Positions 43,424 through 52,068 of a DNA stretch of 64,000 nucleotides are shown here, piece after piece; position 1 is the stretch's first letter, and each line of letters opens with the position of its first letter. The position numbers were made by a program, and so were the translations under genes. This stretch comes from Desulforamulus reducens MI-1 (GTDB lineage Bacteria; Bacillota; Desulfotomaculia; Desulfotomaculales; Desulfotomaculaceae): positions 778,332 to 842,331 of the forward strand of contig NC_009253.1 of assembly GCF_000016165.1 (NCBI RefSeq), given 5' to 3'. A model generated the notes under the pieces. That model did no database searches, was not told where the DNA came from, and saw only the letters and a list, made by a program, of their open reading frames with translations.

Positions 43424-46060
43424 TTGTTGACCGGAAAAGAAATTAGAGAGAAATATCTGCGTTTTTTTGAGCAGCGAGGCCATCAAATTTTGCCCAGTGC
43501 TTCATTGATACCCCACAATGATCCCAGTATTCTCTGGACTGCTGCGGGAATGGTCCCTTTTAAACCCTTTTTTACAGGACAGGCTGTGCCAGAATATCAA
43601 AGGGTAACAACTTGTCAGAAATGTATTCGAACACCGGACATTGAATCTGTAGGACGCACAGCCAGGCACCATACATTTTTTGAAATGTTGGGTAATTTCT
43701 CCTTTGGTGACTATTTTAAAGAAAGTATTATTCCCTGGGCTTGGGAATTTATTACCAAAGAGCTTAACTTACCAAAGGAAAAACTTTGGATTACTATCTA
43801 TCAAGATGATGATGAAGCCTTTGAAATATGGAATAAGGTTGTTGGGATACCGTCTGAACGGATTGTTCGTCTAGGGAAAGACACTAACTTCTGGGAAATT
43901 GGGGTGGGTCCCTGTGGTCCCTGTTCCGAAATCTATGTTGACTTAGGAGAAGCCAGGGGCTGTGGTTCCCCAGAATGTCAGGTTGGCTGCGATTGTGACC
44001 GATTCCTGGAAATCTGGAACCTAGTATTCATCCAGTTCTTCCGGGATGAAGAAGGCAATTATTCCCCTCTGGAGAATAAAGGTATTGATACAGGCATGGG
44101 TTTGGAGCGTGTGGCTTCCGTACTACAGGGAGTGGCATCCAACTTTGATACCGATATTTTCAGAGAAATCATGGACTTCACAGCCAACCTAGCAGGGCAA
44201 GAATATGGGCAGAAAGCAGATATTGATTTAGCGTTAAAAGTTATTGCTGACCACTGCCGGGCCGTTACCTTTGCAGTAAGTGATGGGGCCCTGCCTGGCA
44301 ATGAAGGCCGTGGCTATGTTATCCGGCGTCTGTTGCGCCGGGCAGTTCGCTTTGGTAGAGTATTAGGTGTGCGCGAACCCTTCCTATATAAAGTTGCCCA
44401 GGCTGTTATTAAGCAAATGCAAGATGCCTACCCCGAGCTTAAGCAGAAGGCTGAACACGTATTGCGTGTAATTCGCACAGAGGAAGAACGCTTCTTGGAA
44501 ACGCTGGCAGCGGGTAGTGATATTCTTTCTGCCTTAATTAACGAAGCAAAGGCCAGCGGTGCCAGTGAAATCACCGGAGATGATGCATTTAAATTATATG
44601 ATACCTTTGGTTTTCCTCTGGAACTAACTCAAGAAATTGCCGAGGAACAGGGATTGGCAGTAGATGTTGAGGTCTTTAATGCGGCCATGGAAGAACAGCG
44701 CAAACGGGCCCGTAGTGCCAGACAAGAAACCGAGTACTTATCAGAACGAGGTGTCCTATATAAGGCTTTACGGGAGGAACTGGGAGAAACCAGATTTATT
44801 GGCTACAGTGCTCTGGAAGCTGACTCCAATATCATGGCTCTTCTGAAGGATGGAATGCAGGAAATATCAGCGGTGGCAGGAGAGGAAGTGGAAATTGTCC
44901 TAGATGTAACTCCCTGCTATGCGGAATCCGGTGGTCAGGTAGCGGATCACGCCATCTTAAGGGGTCCGGACTTAGAAGTTGAAATAACATCCGTGAATAA
45001 ACCCGTGGAGGGCTTAGTCATTCACCGGGGCAAAGTACTTTCCGGTATCATTAAGAGACACGACTCTGTCAAAGCCATTGTTGACCAACCTAGGCGTCAA
45101 GATACAGCAAGAAACCACTCTGCTACTCACCTGTTGCATAAAGCTCTCAAAGAGGTATTGGGTGACCATGTAAACCAAGCAGGTTCCTTAGTGGAGCCCG
45201 ATCGCCTGCGCTTTGACTTTACCCACTATGCAGCAGTAACTTCAGAAGAACTTCGCCGCATAGAAGAGATTGTTAATGAAGCTGTACTGTCCAATCTTTC
45301 CATCGAAGTCTTTGAAACATCTCTTTCTAAGGCTAAGGAAATGGGAGCTGCAGCACTCTTTGGTGAGAAGTACGGCAAGCAGGTACGGGTTGTCAAGATG
45401 GGTGACTTTAGCATGGAACTATGCGGGGGCACTCATTTAACATCCACTGCTGAGGTTGGACTGTTTAAAATTTTCAATGAGACCAGTGTAGGAGCCGGGT
45501 TACGCCGTATTGAAGCTGTGACTGGTACCGGTGTTTTAAAGTATCTTAAGGCCAAAGAAGAACAGCTAGAAGAAATTGCTTCTGTTATTAAAAGCCCCAT
45601 GCATGAATTAGTTCGACGTTCAGAAGCTCTGGTTCAGCAAAACAAATCCCTTGAGCAGGAAATTGAAGCACTTAGAAATAAACTAGCCAAATCCGAGGTT
45701 CAAGATATTCTAGGTAATATCAAGCGCGCTAAAGAAGTACCTGTATTGGCTTCAGTGGTAGCTGCCCCGGATATGGATAATTTACGTGGGATGGTGGATA
45801 TGTTACGAGACAAAATGGGCAGTGGTGTTATCCTGCTGGGAAGTACAGCCGGAGAAAAGGTAAATTTAGTGGCAGCAGTAACCAAGGATCTTCATGGACA
45901 GGGGCTTCATGCTGGTAATCTGGTAAAGGAAATTGCTAAAATGGTCGGCGGCGGTGGTGGCGGCAGGCCAGATATGGCCCAAGCAGGGGGTAAAAACCCG
46001 GAAAAATTACAAGAAGCCATTGATCAAGTTTGCCGCGTTGTGGAAGGACAAATAAAGTAA
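43424..46060 (+). CDS. alaS: Alanyl-tRNA synthetase
   Basis: An 878-residue class II synthetase that charges tRNA-Ala. The catalytic domain opens with KEIREKYLRFFEQRGHQILP and includes RTPDIESVGRTARHHTFFEM. The editing domain has the metal ligands in NHSATHLLHKAL (HxxxH, about residues 563-567) and MELCGGTHLTSTAEVG. The C-terminal DHHA1-type domain ends with MVGGGGGGRPDMAQAGG. Start is TTG 43424 after AGGAGG. alaS-ireB-ruvX-DUF1292 is a conserved block in Firmicutes; here it is interrupted by an IS element and an orphan binding protein. Confidence 0.97.
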   Translation: MLTGKEIREKYLRFFEQRGHQILPSASLIPHNDPSILWTAAGMVPFKPFFTGQAVPEYQRVTTCQKCIRTPDIESVGRTARHHTFFEMLGNFSFGDYFKESIIPWAWEFITKELNLPKEKLWITIYQDDDEAFEIWNKVVGIPSERIVRLGKDTNFWEIGVGPCGPCSEIYVDLGEARGCGSPECQVGCDCDRFLEIWNLVFIQFFRDEEGNYSPLENKGIDTGMGLERVASVLQGVASNFDTDIFREIMDFTANLAGQEYGQKADIDLALKVIADHCRAVTFAVSDGALPGNEGRGYVIRRLLRRAVRFGRVLGVREPFLYKVAQAVIKQMQDAYPELKQKAEHVLRVIRTEEERFLETLAAGSDILSALINEAKASGASEITGDDAFKLYDTFGFPLELTQEIAEEQGLAVDVEVFNAAMEEQRKRARSARQETEYLSERGVLYKALREELGETRFIGYSALEADSNIMALLKDGMQEISAVAGEEVEIVLDVTPCYAESGGQVADHAILRGPDLEVEITSVNKPVEGLVIHRGKVLSGIIKRHDSVKAIVDQPRRQDTARNHSATHLLHKALKEVLGDHVNQAGSLVEPDRLRFDFTHYAAVTSEELRRIEEIVNEAVLSNLSIEVFETSLSKAKEMGAAALFGEKYGKQVRVVKMGDFSMELCGGTHLTSTAEVGLFKIFNETSVGAGLRRIEAVTGTGVLKYLKAKEEQLEEIASVIKSPMHELVRRSEALVQQNKSLEQEIEALRNKLAKSEVQDILGNIKRAKEVPVLASVVAAPDMDNLRGMVDMLRDKMGSGVILLGSTAGEKVNLVAAVTKDLHGQGLHAGNLVKEIAKMVGGGGGGRPDMAQAGGKNPEKLQEAIDQVCRVVEGQIK

Positions 46061-46063
46061 ATT

Positions 46064-46086
46064 TAGGGAGATAGAGCATCTCCCTA
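46064..46086 (+). terminator. Terminator of alaS
   Basis: TAGGGAGAT pairs with ATCTCCCTA around AGAGC, followed by TTTCTTTG. From here to the IS element (46087-46397) the DNA is A/T-rich; apart from an 8-bp hairpin TATACCCT/AGGGTATA (46318-46338) I see nothing in it. Confidence 0.75.
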
Positions 46087-46422
46087 TTTCTTTGATAAAT
46101 ACACAATCTTAACTTTTCTTCCAAAATTATTTTAATAGATTATATAAAATTTGTTGACATTAAGAAGGAAATATAAATTGTTAAGCGAATTATTTTTATG
46201 ACTATAAATAATTAATTATGCAGACTAACAAGTCAGTTTTATGTTATTAAGCCCAGCGGTGATATGTCAAGAGAATGATTCTAAAAAATTGGAAATTAAT
46301 TTAACAAAAGTGTACCCTATACCCTAAAAAAGGGTATACAAAATAAGCCCACCAGTTAAGCAAAGAAAAATTCCCTTTAAATGGTGTAAATGGAAAAGAG
46401 AGTAGATTTTAGGGTAAAGACG

Positions 46423-47658
46423 TTACCCCCTCCTCTCTGGTGAAGTGTACAGTTGCCTGGTGTTTAGTAGCGAAAACACCAACCGTACCAGTTTTCTAGC
46501 GGTTAAGACGAGAGCCCTTTTATGTTTGTGTTTTGGTACTTCATCATATTTCTTTTGGTAGAAGTCTTTGTACTCAGGAACATGCTTCCGTACAGAATCA
46601 GCAGCCTGAATTAAGTAATAACGAAGATACTTGTTCCCGGTCCTGGTTCTGCTGGTATCTTCGGCTTCAAATTCACCTGATTGATGTTGGTTCCAAGTTA
46701 AACCGGCATATTTAGCCAGAGCATTATGGTCTTTAAAGCGTTGGATATCTCCGGTTTCTGCCATGATTCCGGCGGTAAAAACATCTCCAATCCCTTTAAC
46801 GGAAGTTAAAGTTTGGGGAAGGCCCTTCATGATTTTGGCGATTTCTTTGTCCAGTTTTTTCACTTCCGATTCCATATGTTTAATTACATTAAGCATAGTG
46901 GCCAAAGAAATATTCACAGGGTCAGCCATCGCCTTGTTCAGTCGATAAGAAGACCGGGCAATTTTTTGAAGATAAAGAGCAATTTCCTCCGGATTATCGA
47001 AACGGTTTTTCCCTTTATCCTTTAAGAAATCAACCAGTTCTTCCATAGACATGGCTACAATTTGTTCCGGTTCTAGTTCTTGGATAACAGCAAGACAGGT
47101 GCTGCCAAAAAGATTGGAAAATGGGTTATCCTGGCGTAAACCACTAAACTTTAAGAAGACCTGATTAAGAAAATAGGTTTTGTCCCGAGTGATATTTTGC
47201 ATCAGGTGAAATCGTGTCCTTGTAAGCCTCTGCAAAGCCTCGTATTGAATAATGTCTTTCATGGCATGAGGTAGTCGACCAAAACGAAGGTGGTCTGCAA
47301 TTACCCAGGCATCGATGCGGTCGTTCTTTGGGAGGGTGTCATACCCCTTTTTGAAACGGGCCACTTTTCGTGCATTAAGAACGTAAATCTGTGTATCTTT
47401 TTGGGGGCAAGTGGTTTGAAGCTGTTCTTGCAAATAGTGAGCAAGGTGCCAACCCAGATTTGAAGTTGCCTCCATACCAATTCGAAGGGATTGACTTTTG
47501 ATTCTATCAGATGTATCAACAATCTTTTGAATGAGGGTGTCGGCCCCCTGCCGATTGTTGTGAATAGAAAAAGAAGCCAATGCCCCTCCGTCTCCATCCA
47601 TAAATTGTACATGGTGAGACTGTAAGCTAACGTCTATTCCCACCAACATTTGTGACAT
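46423..47658 (-). CDS. IS110-family DEDD transposase (recombinase)
   Basis: A 411-residue recombinase. The N-terminal DEDD RuvC-like domain has the first Asp in LVGIDVSLQSHHVQFMDGDG and the Glu in RIGMEATSNLGWHLAHYL, with further acidic residues in LPKNDRIDAWVIADHLRFG. The C-terminal Transposase_20 domain (LTSVKGIGDVFTAGIMAETG, then AKYAGLTWNQHQSGEF) holds the catalytic serine region. The protein is full length and uninterrupted, so the element may be active. Start ATG 47658 after GGGAGGTGA. IS110 recombinases use an RNA made from the non-coding end to choose target and donor DNA. Confidence 0.95.
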   Translation of the reverse strand: MSQMLVGIDVSLQSHHVQFMDGDGGALASFSIHNNRQGADTLIQKIVDTSDRIKSQSLRIGMEATSNLGWHLAHYLQEQLQTTCPQKDTQIYVLNARKVARFKKGYDTLPKNDRIDAWVIADHLRFGRLPHAMKDIIQYEALQRLTRTRFHLMQNITRDKTYFLNQVFLKFSGLRQDNPFSNLFGSTCLAVIQELEPEQIVAMSMEELVDFLKDKGKNRFDNPEEIALYLQKIARSSYRLNKAMADPVNISLATMLNVIKHMESEVKKLDKEIAKIMKGLPQTLTSVKGIGDVFTAGIMAETGDIQRFKDHNALAKYAGLTWNQHQSGEFEAEDTSRTRTGNKYLRYYLIQAADSVRKHVPEYKDFYQKKYDEVPKHKHKRALVLTARKLVRLVFSLLNTRQLYTSPERRG

Positions 47659-48067
47659 AGGATCACCTCCCTGTTCTAAAAAATCAGGTTGGTCTCAGAC
47701 CTGGGTGCCCATGGGAACCATCGAAAGCTGCCTCGTCATCAGCACTCATCATTAACATGAAGACAATTCGGGGTGCTACTCCCCCTTCATGGAAAGAGGT
47801 GCAACCAGCGGTTAGATCATCGATGATGGATCATGGGTAGCAGGCTTATTAAGCAGTACCAAAAGGTCCGCAAGGAGGGAAAGAAATATCCCGAGAACAA
47901 CCTGTTAATCCCATTGTCCCATGGGGAGGTCTGAACTGCCAGACAATAATTGGAAGTGTAAAAAAGGCAATAGAAAACCGACCCGGTCAGGAAACCTCAA
48001 AAGAAATCTCCAGGGGGCCGGCATTAAGAATCACAATATCTTAAATTATGGAGCTGTAGTTATTAGT
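47659..48067 (-). ncRNA. Non-coding leader of the IS110 element, candidate bridge (seek) RNA
   Basis: Some 400 bases upstream of the transposase carry no ORF with a ribosome site but have many short inverted segments (for example CCATGGG repeats at 47709-47715 and 47931-47937, and GATCATCGATGATGGATC at 47816-47833). In IS110 elements this end encodes the bridge RNA that pairs with target and donor. The stretch CCTGACCGGG (minus strand, about 47992-47983) resembles the flank CCTGATCAGGG (48079-48089) and could be part of a target loop. Limits and folding were not computed. Confidence 0.5.
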
Positions 48068-48249
48068 ATCTACTCTCCCTGATCAGGGATTGACTGTGGA
48101 TAATCTTGTATGTTTTCTAAACATCACCACCATATTTAGGGTACTTAGACTCAGTTTAGACAATGACCTTATCCACATAAACAATAGCCGCGCGACTGAC
48201 TGGTACCATTATTGCACCCAGTGTGGAATTGGTTATCATTTTAGCTGGT

Positions 48250-48279
48250 CTCGATACCCGTTATCGAGAACCGGTTCTC
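48250..48279 (+). promoter_or_regulatory. Palindromes in the leader of the orphan binding-protein gene
   Basis: A hairpin CTCGATA/TATCGAG (48250-48256 with 48262-48268) touches a perfect 14-base palindrome GAGAACCGGTTCTC (48266-48279). They lie about 90 bases upstream of the start codon and could be an operator or a 5' mRNA stabiliser. The rest of 48078-48360 shows no gene. Confidence 0.4.
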
Positions 48280-48363
48280 ATACATGGACTCCACCTTATT
48301 CCATTTATGGAAATTAGGTTTGTCCAGTGAATCTATTACTATTATACGAGGAGGAATTAATTG

Positions 48364-49158
48364 ATGAAGAGGATATTTAAGACTGTTTTAACTGGCTTAA
48401 CGATCCTGGCATTGGCCTTAGTTGCAGTGGGCTGCACAGGGAAAGAAGAAGCCAAATCACCGGCACAGGATACTGGTAAGAAGAAACTGGTGGCTGCTGC
48501 GGATGCTACCTTTGCCCCCTTTGAATTTACCGATTCCAGTGGAAAGTATGTAGGTTTTGATTTAGACTTAATTGCAGCCATTGCAGAAGAAATGGGCTAT
48601 GAATTAGAGTTCCAGAGTATTGCTTTTGACGGTATAATTCCTGCCTTGCAAAGTAGCCAGATTGATTGTGCGGCCACAGCCATGACCATTACCCCCGAAC
48701 GTTCAAAGGCTGTTAATTTTAGTGATCCCTATTATAAGGCTGGTCAAATTGTTGTTGTAAAAACCGAGAACAATGATATTAAGGGTGTTAATGATTTAAA
48801 AGGCAAAACAATTGCCGTACAAAGTGGTACCACAGGTGCAATGGAAGCTGAAAAGGCCACTGACAAGAAGAAAGTTATCTACTTTACTGGTGCTGACCAG
48901 GCCCTTCAGGAGTTGAAAAATGGCGCTGCCAATGCGGTAATAATTGACTACCCGGTTGCAGCTTATTTCATTCAGCAAGGTAACAAGGATGTTAAACTTG
49001 TAGGCGATATCATGTCCGCTGAAGAGTATGGCATTGCTGTTCCTAAGGACAAGGAGCAGATTTTAGCTGATGTAAATGCTGGTCTAAAAAAGATCAAAGA
49101 AAACGGTAAGTATGCAGAAATCTATAAAAAATGGTTTGGCGAAGAACCCAGAAGTTAA
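48364..49158 (+). CDS. Orphan amino-acid ABC transporter substrate-binding lipoprotein
   Basis: A 264-residue family-3 binding protein with signal peptide and lipobox (LVAVGC, Cys24). It is a clear paralogue of the protein at 2982-3776: both have DATFAPFEFTD, SGTTGA, ADQAL.ELKNGA, AAYFIQQGNK-like segments, SAEEYGIAVPK and the ending YKKWFGEEP. No permease or ATPase gene is near, so it probably delivers ligand to the importer encoded at 3873-5247. Start ATG 48364 after GAGGAGGAA. Its promoter region lies next to the IS110 element. Confidence 0.92.
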   Translation: MKRIFKTVLTGLTILALALVAVGCTGKEEAKSPAQDTGKKKLVAAADATFAPFEFTDSSGKYVGFDLDLIAAIAEEMGYELEFQSIAFDGIIPALQSSQIDCAATAMTITPERSKAVNFSDPYYKAGQIVVVKTENNDIKGVNDLKGKTIAVQSGTTGAMEAEKATDKKKVIYFTGADQALQELKNGAANAVIIDYPVAAYFIQQGNKDVKLVGDIMSAEEYGIAVPKDKEQILADVNAGLKKIKENGKYAEIYKKWFGEEPRS

Positions 49159-49169
49159 TAGCAAGTTAG

Positions 49170-49196
49170 AAAGAGAGACAATTTGTCTCTCTTTTT
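49170..49196 (+). terminator. Terminator of the orphan binding-protein gene
   Basis: AAAGAGAGACA pairs perfectly with TGTCTCTCTTT around ATT, followed by TTTTT. Confidence 0.85.
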
Positions 49197-49276
49197 GCGT
49201 GTATGGAACCTAATTTACTAAATCTTCATATGATAAAAAATCAAAAGCTTTGTTTATACGGAAGGGGGGTTCTTTC

Positions 49277-49651
49277 GTGTTTTTTCAACCAAGAAAGCCC
49301 AGTCCACCGCCAAAGGGGATGCCCGTGGGGACAGGGATACCGGGAATTAACTTAAGCCTTGATGTAAACCATGTTCAAGTGCTTGGAACTTTACTGATGA
49401 TGGGCTTAAGCCGTCAACCAGGGTTTAAAGAGCAAATGGAAGAGTTTATGCTTTTTATGCAGAGAATGCAAGAAGCAGCAGAAACAATTTCGGTACAAAT
49501 GGAAAATGTTTATCAGGAATATGCCAAGGTTAAGGCAAAGGCAGTAAAAACAAATCAAGAAAATGTTCAACAAAAAGCAGGTCGACGGCAAGAAGGTTTA
49601 ACATATGTAAACCCACTGCTACAACACCTTCTACGATTAATGTCTTATTAG
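49277..49651 (+). CDS. Hypothetical protein with a helical/coiled-coil core
   Basis: A 124-residue soluble protein. I start it at GTG 49277, eight bases after AAGGGGGG; the frame is open nine codons upstream but covers the ribosome site itself. The N terminus is Pro/Gly-rich (PRKPSPPPKGMPVGTGIPG), followed by a long amphipathic helix rich in Met, Gln and Glu (KEQMEEFMLFMQRMQEAAET, then YQEYAKVKAKAVKTNQENVQ). It looks like a scaffold or coat-type protein. I do not recognise the family. It stands alone between two terminators. Confidence 0.65.
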   Translation: MFFQPRKPSPPPKGMPVGTGIPGINLSLDVNHVQVLGTLLMMGLSRQPGFKEQMEEFMLFMQRMQEAAETISVQMENVYQEYAKVKAKAVKTNQENVQQKAGRRQEGLTYVNPLLQHLLRLMSY

Positions 49652-49676
49652 AGCACCGTATAAACGGTGCTTTTTT
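49652..49676 (+). terminator. Terminator after the hypothetical gene
   Basis: AGCACCGT pairs with ACGGTGCT around ATAA, followed by TTTTTT. Confidence 0.85.
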
Positions 49677-49805
49677 ATGGTAATAAAAATTAAAAAACAA
49701 AGTTGAATTTTAGTTTTTTATTTTTGATAATTTAAAGGGGATTGCGGGATTGTGTTGAATTATTATTTCTATAAAAGGTAATATTAGGACTGGGAGGTCT
49801 TTGCC

Positions 49806-50066
49806 ATGGCTCAAGATTTTTCTCAAGAAACAGTTATGTTTAAAGTCCAGGCGGAAGAAGTTAACCAGGCCCGTGAAATTCTGCTGGCTGTGTATGCGGC
49901 CCTAAAAGAAAAAGGCTACAACCCCATAAATCAATTGGTAGGATATTTGTTATCCGGAGACCCTGCCTATATCACAAGTCATGGGAATGCCCGCAGTTTA
50001 ATACGCAGGTTAGAGCGGGATGAGTTGCTGGAAGAACTTGTTAAAAATTACCTGGATCAGAAATAA
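49806..50066 (+). CDS. ireB: IreB family regulatory phosphoprotein (UPF0297)
   Basis: An 86-residue cytosolic protein: [20 protein letters not shown], then [20 protein letters not shown] and [19 protein letters not shown]. This is the conserved UPF0297 pattern. In Enterococcus, IreB is a substrate of the Ser/Thr kinase IreK and modulates envelope-stress and cephalosporin resistance. Start ATG 49806 after GGGAGG. The order alaS-ireB-ruvX-DUF1292 is conserved in Firmicutes; here an aldo/keto reductase gene is inserted after ireB. Confidence 0.93.
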   Translation: MAQDFSQETVMFKVQAEEVNQAREILLAVYAALKEKGYNPINQLVGYLLSGDPAYITSHGNARSLIRRLERDELLEELVKNYLDQK

Positions 50067-50089
50067 CCCCTACATAGGGGTTTGTTTTT
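50065..50089 (+). terminator. Short terminator after ireB
   Basis: AACCCCTA faces TAGGGGTT, followed by TGTTTTTG. Confidence 0.6.
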
Positions 50090-50107
50090 GTTAAGAGGTG
50101 TAAGCAT

Positions 50108-51055
50108 ATGGATTATAGAGAACTAGGGGGAACGGGACTTAAAGTGTCCCGTTTATGCTTTGGGGCCTTGACCATTGGTCCCTTGCAGGCGAAGCTTCCT
50201 GTGGAACAAGGGGCTGCTGTAATAAGTAGTGCCTTTGACCGGGGGGTAAATTTTATTGATACGGCTGAATTATATGGTACATACCCCTATATTCGTGAGG
50301 CTATTAAAAACAGAAAACAGGAAATAATTATCTGTAGCAAATGCTATGCCTATACCCGGGATGGTATGAAAGAAAGTTTAGAGAGTGCTTTAAAGGGTAT
50401 CGATCGGGACTATATTGATATTTTTATGCTTCATGAACAGGAGTCACTTCTTACGATCCGTGGACATTGGGAAGCCATTGAGTATCTGTTGGAGGCAAAA
50501 GAAAAGGGAATTGTGCGGGCTGTGGGAATTTCAACCCATCATGTGGCTGCTGTAAGGGCTGCTGTGGAAATTCCTGAGATAGAAGTGATTCACCCGATCA
50601 TTAACAAGGCTGGGGTGGGAATTGCAGATGGAACCGTAGAAGATATGTTGTCAGCTATCCGTAGGGCATATGCTGCGGGTAAAGGTATTTATGGTATGAA
50701 AGCATTGGGAGGAGGAAATTTACTTTCCAGTGCCAGGGAGGCATTGGATTTTGTCTTGAGTATTCCGGAATTGCATGCATTTGCAGTGGGGATGCAAAAT
50801 GTTGACGAAGTGGATTATAATACGCGGTATTTTAGTCATACTTATATACCGGAGGAACTACAAGAGAGGGTGGCCAGGCAGCCTCGTCGATTGCACATCG
50901 ACGAATGGTGTGAGGGGTGCGGTGCCTGCGTTGAAAAGTGCGGGGCAGCAGCCTTATTTCTAGACGGGGGGAAAGTAAAGGTTAAACCGGAATTATGCCG
51001 TCTATGCGGATACTGTGGTGCAGTATGTCCGCTTTTTGCTATTAAAGTTATATAG
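50108..51055 (+). CDS. Aldo/keto reductase with C-terminal 2[4Fe-4S] ferredoxin domain
   Basis: A 315-residue fusion. Residues 1-255 form an aldo/keto reductase barrel ([20 protein letters not shown]; catalytic Asp-Tyr in [13 protein letters not shown]; Lys in [10 protein letters not shown]; His in IFMLHEQES). Residues 265-315 hold two [4Fe-4S] motifs, [15 protein letters not shown] and [15 protein letters not shown]. Such fusions are common in anaerobes and probably pass electrons between ferredoxin and a carbonyl substrate, which is unknown. Start ATG 50108 after AAGAGGTG. ruvX starts 16 bases downstream. Confidence 0.92.
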   Translation: MDYRELGGTGLKVSRLCFGALTIGPLQAKLPVEQGAAVISSAFDRGVNFIDTAELYGTYPYIREAIKNRKQEIIICSKCYAYTRDGMKESLESALKGIDRDYIDIFMLHEQESLLTIRGHWEAIEYLLEAKEKGIVRAVGISTHHVAAVRAAVEIPEIEVIHPIINKAGVGIADGTVEDMLSAIRRAYAAGKGIYGMKALGGGNLLSSAREALDFVLSIPELHAFAVGMQNVDEVDYNTRYFSHTYIPEELQERVARQPRRLHIDEWCEGCGACVEKCGAAALFLDGGKVKVKPELCRLCGYCGAVCPLFAIKVI

Positions 51056-51071
51056 GAATGGAGCTTTAGCA

Positions 51072-51485
51072 ATGAGAATTATGGGTTTAGATGTGGGTGA
51101 TAAAACCATTGGAGTTGCCCTGAGTGATCCTTTAGGCTGGACGGCCCAGGGATTGGAAGTTATTCGACGGGATACAATTGAAAAAGATATGAACCGGTTG
51201 GCTCAAATTATTAGCGAGTATTCAGTAGAAAGAATTCTAGTGGGAATGCCTAAAAATATGAATGGTACAGTTGGGTCCCAAGGTGAAAAGGTACTGGCTT
51301 TTATAGAAAAAGTAAAAGAAAAAATTGACTTACCTATTAAAACCTGGGATGAACGATTGAGTACAGTGGCTGCAGAGAAAATGCTGATACAGGCAGATGT
51401 AAGCCGTGGCAAGCGAAAAAAAGTCATTGATAAAATGGCGGCGGCTGTTATCCTCCAAGGGTATCTGGACTCAGGAGCAAAATAA
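51072..51485 (+). CDS. ruvX: Holliday-junction resolvase-like RuvX (YqgF/YrrK)
   Basis: A 137-residue RNase H-fold nuclease implicated in 16S rRNA 5'-end processing and in recombination. The catalytic Asp lies in [19 protein letters not shown], the Glu/Asp pair in [14 protein letters not shown] and [16 protein letters not shown]. Start ATG 51072 after GGAATGGAG; the frame is open 19 codons further but runs into the reductase gene. It is the third member of the conserved alaS-ireB-ruvX-DUF1292 block. Confidence 0.95.
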   Translation: MRIMGLDVGDKTIGVALSDPLGWTAQGLEVIRRDTIEKDMNRLAQIISEYSVERILVGMPKNMNGTVGSQGEKVLAFIEKVKEKIDLPIKTWDERLSTVAAEKMLIQADVSRGKRKKVIDKMAAAVILQGYLDSGAK

Positions 51486-51521
51486 GAAAATTTTCGGTAA
51501 AAAAGCTTTAAGGGGATTTTC

Positions 51522-51550
51522 TTGACATATGATGTGTTTTTGGATACAAT
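51522..51550 (+). promoter_or_regulatory. Promoter of the DUF1292 gene
   Basis: TTGACA (51522-51527) and TACAAT (51545-51550), exactly 17 bp apart. This excludes the in-frame TTG at 51522 as a start codon, since it is the -35 box. Confidence 0.75.
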
Positions 51551-51581
51551 ACAGACAACTTTTGGAAACGAGGTGCAAATT

Positions 51582-51845
51582 ATGCCAGAACAAGACGAAG
51601 TAATTACCCTTATTGATGAGGATGGAGCAGAACATGATTTTAACGTTATTGACGTTATTGAAGTAGAAGGTTCCGAGTATGCAATTTTATTGCCTGTAGA
51701 AGATGAATCTGACGAGGCAGTGATTTTGAAATTTGCCAAAGACGAAGACGATAATGAAATTTTAGTAGACATTGAAAGTGATGAAGAGTGGGAAAAAGTT
51801 GCCGATGCATGGGAAGAAATGGTAACTGCTGAGGAAGGCGAATAA
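51582..51845 (+). CDS. DUF1292 family protein (YrzB-like)
   Basis: An 87-residue strongly acidic protein: MPEQDEVITLIDEDGAEHDF, then VEGSEYAILLPVEDESDEAV and ILKFAKDEDDNEILVDIESD. It matches the small DUF1292 family that follows ruvX in most Firmicutes; its function is unknown. I start it at ATG 51582 after ACGAGGTG. A longer frame from TTG 51522 overlaps its own promoter. It has an own promoter and terminator, apart from the upstream block. Confidence 0.9.
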   Translation: MPEQDEVITLIDEDGAEHDFNVIDVIEVEGSEYAILLPVEDESDEAVILKFAKDEDDNEILVDIESDEEWEKVADAWEEMVTAEEGE

Positions 51846-51866
51846 GCAATAAAGTTTATGACATGG

Positions 51867-51901
51867 AACCGGACGGTTAAATCGTTCGGTTTTTTATTTT
51901 T
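51867..51901 (+). terminator. Terminator of the DUF1292 gene
   Basis: AACCGGACG pairs with CGTTCGGTT, followed by TTTTTATTTTTT. Confidence 0.8.
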
Positions 51902-51917
51902 TAGCATTGCAGAAAAT

Positions 51918-51988
51918 ATAAGGGCAAACTAAAACTTCGCCTGTTTGTCTGTGACCATTAGGTAGGGTATAGCATAAGCCGAGTTTTT
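51918..51988 (+). repeat. Dispersed hairpin element, copy 3
   Basis: Begins ATAAGGGCAAACTAA and ends AAGCCGAGTTTTT like the copies at 13451 and 29865, with a longer, unrelated centre. Confidence 0.6.
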
Positions 51989-52068
51989 GTAAAGTAATTT
52001 TAGGAATAGCCGATGCATGTCCCTAGTAAGATATAGTTAAGTATGTTCAGGAAGGAGGGGACAGTGCA

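Larger units (their letters stand above)
46398..48077 (-). mobile_element. IS110/IS1111-family insertion sequence
   Basis: The imperfect boundaries are set by the inverted repeat GAGAGTAGAT (46398-46407) and its complement ATCTACTCTC (48068-48077). Inside are one DEDD transposase gene on the minus strand and about 400 non-coding bases upstream of it. Subterminal inverted repeats are typical of the IS1111 group, while a long 5' non-coding end is typical of the IS110 group. No target duplication is seen, as expected. It lies between alaS and the orphan binding-protein gene, within a block that is contiguous in relatives. Confidence 0.8.
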
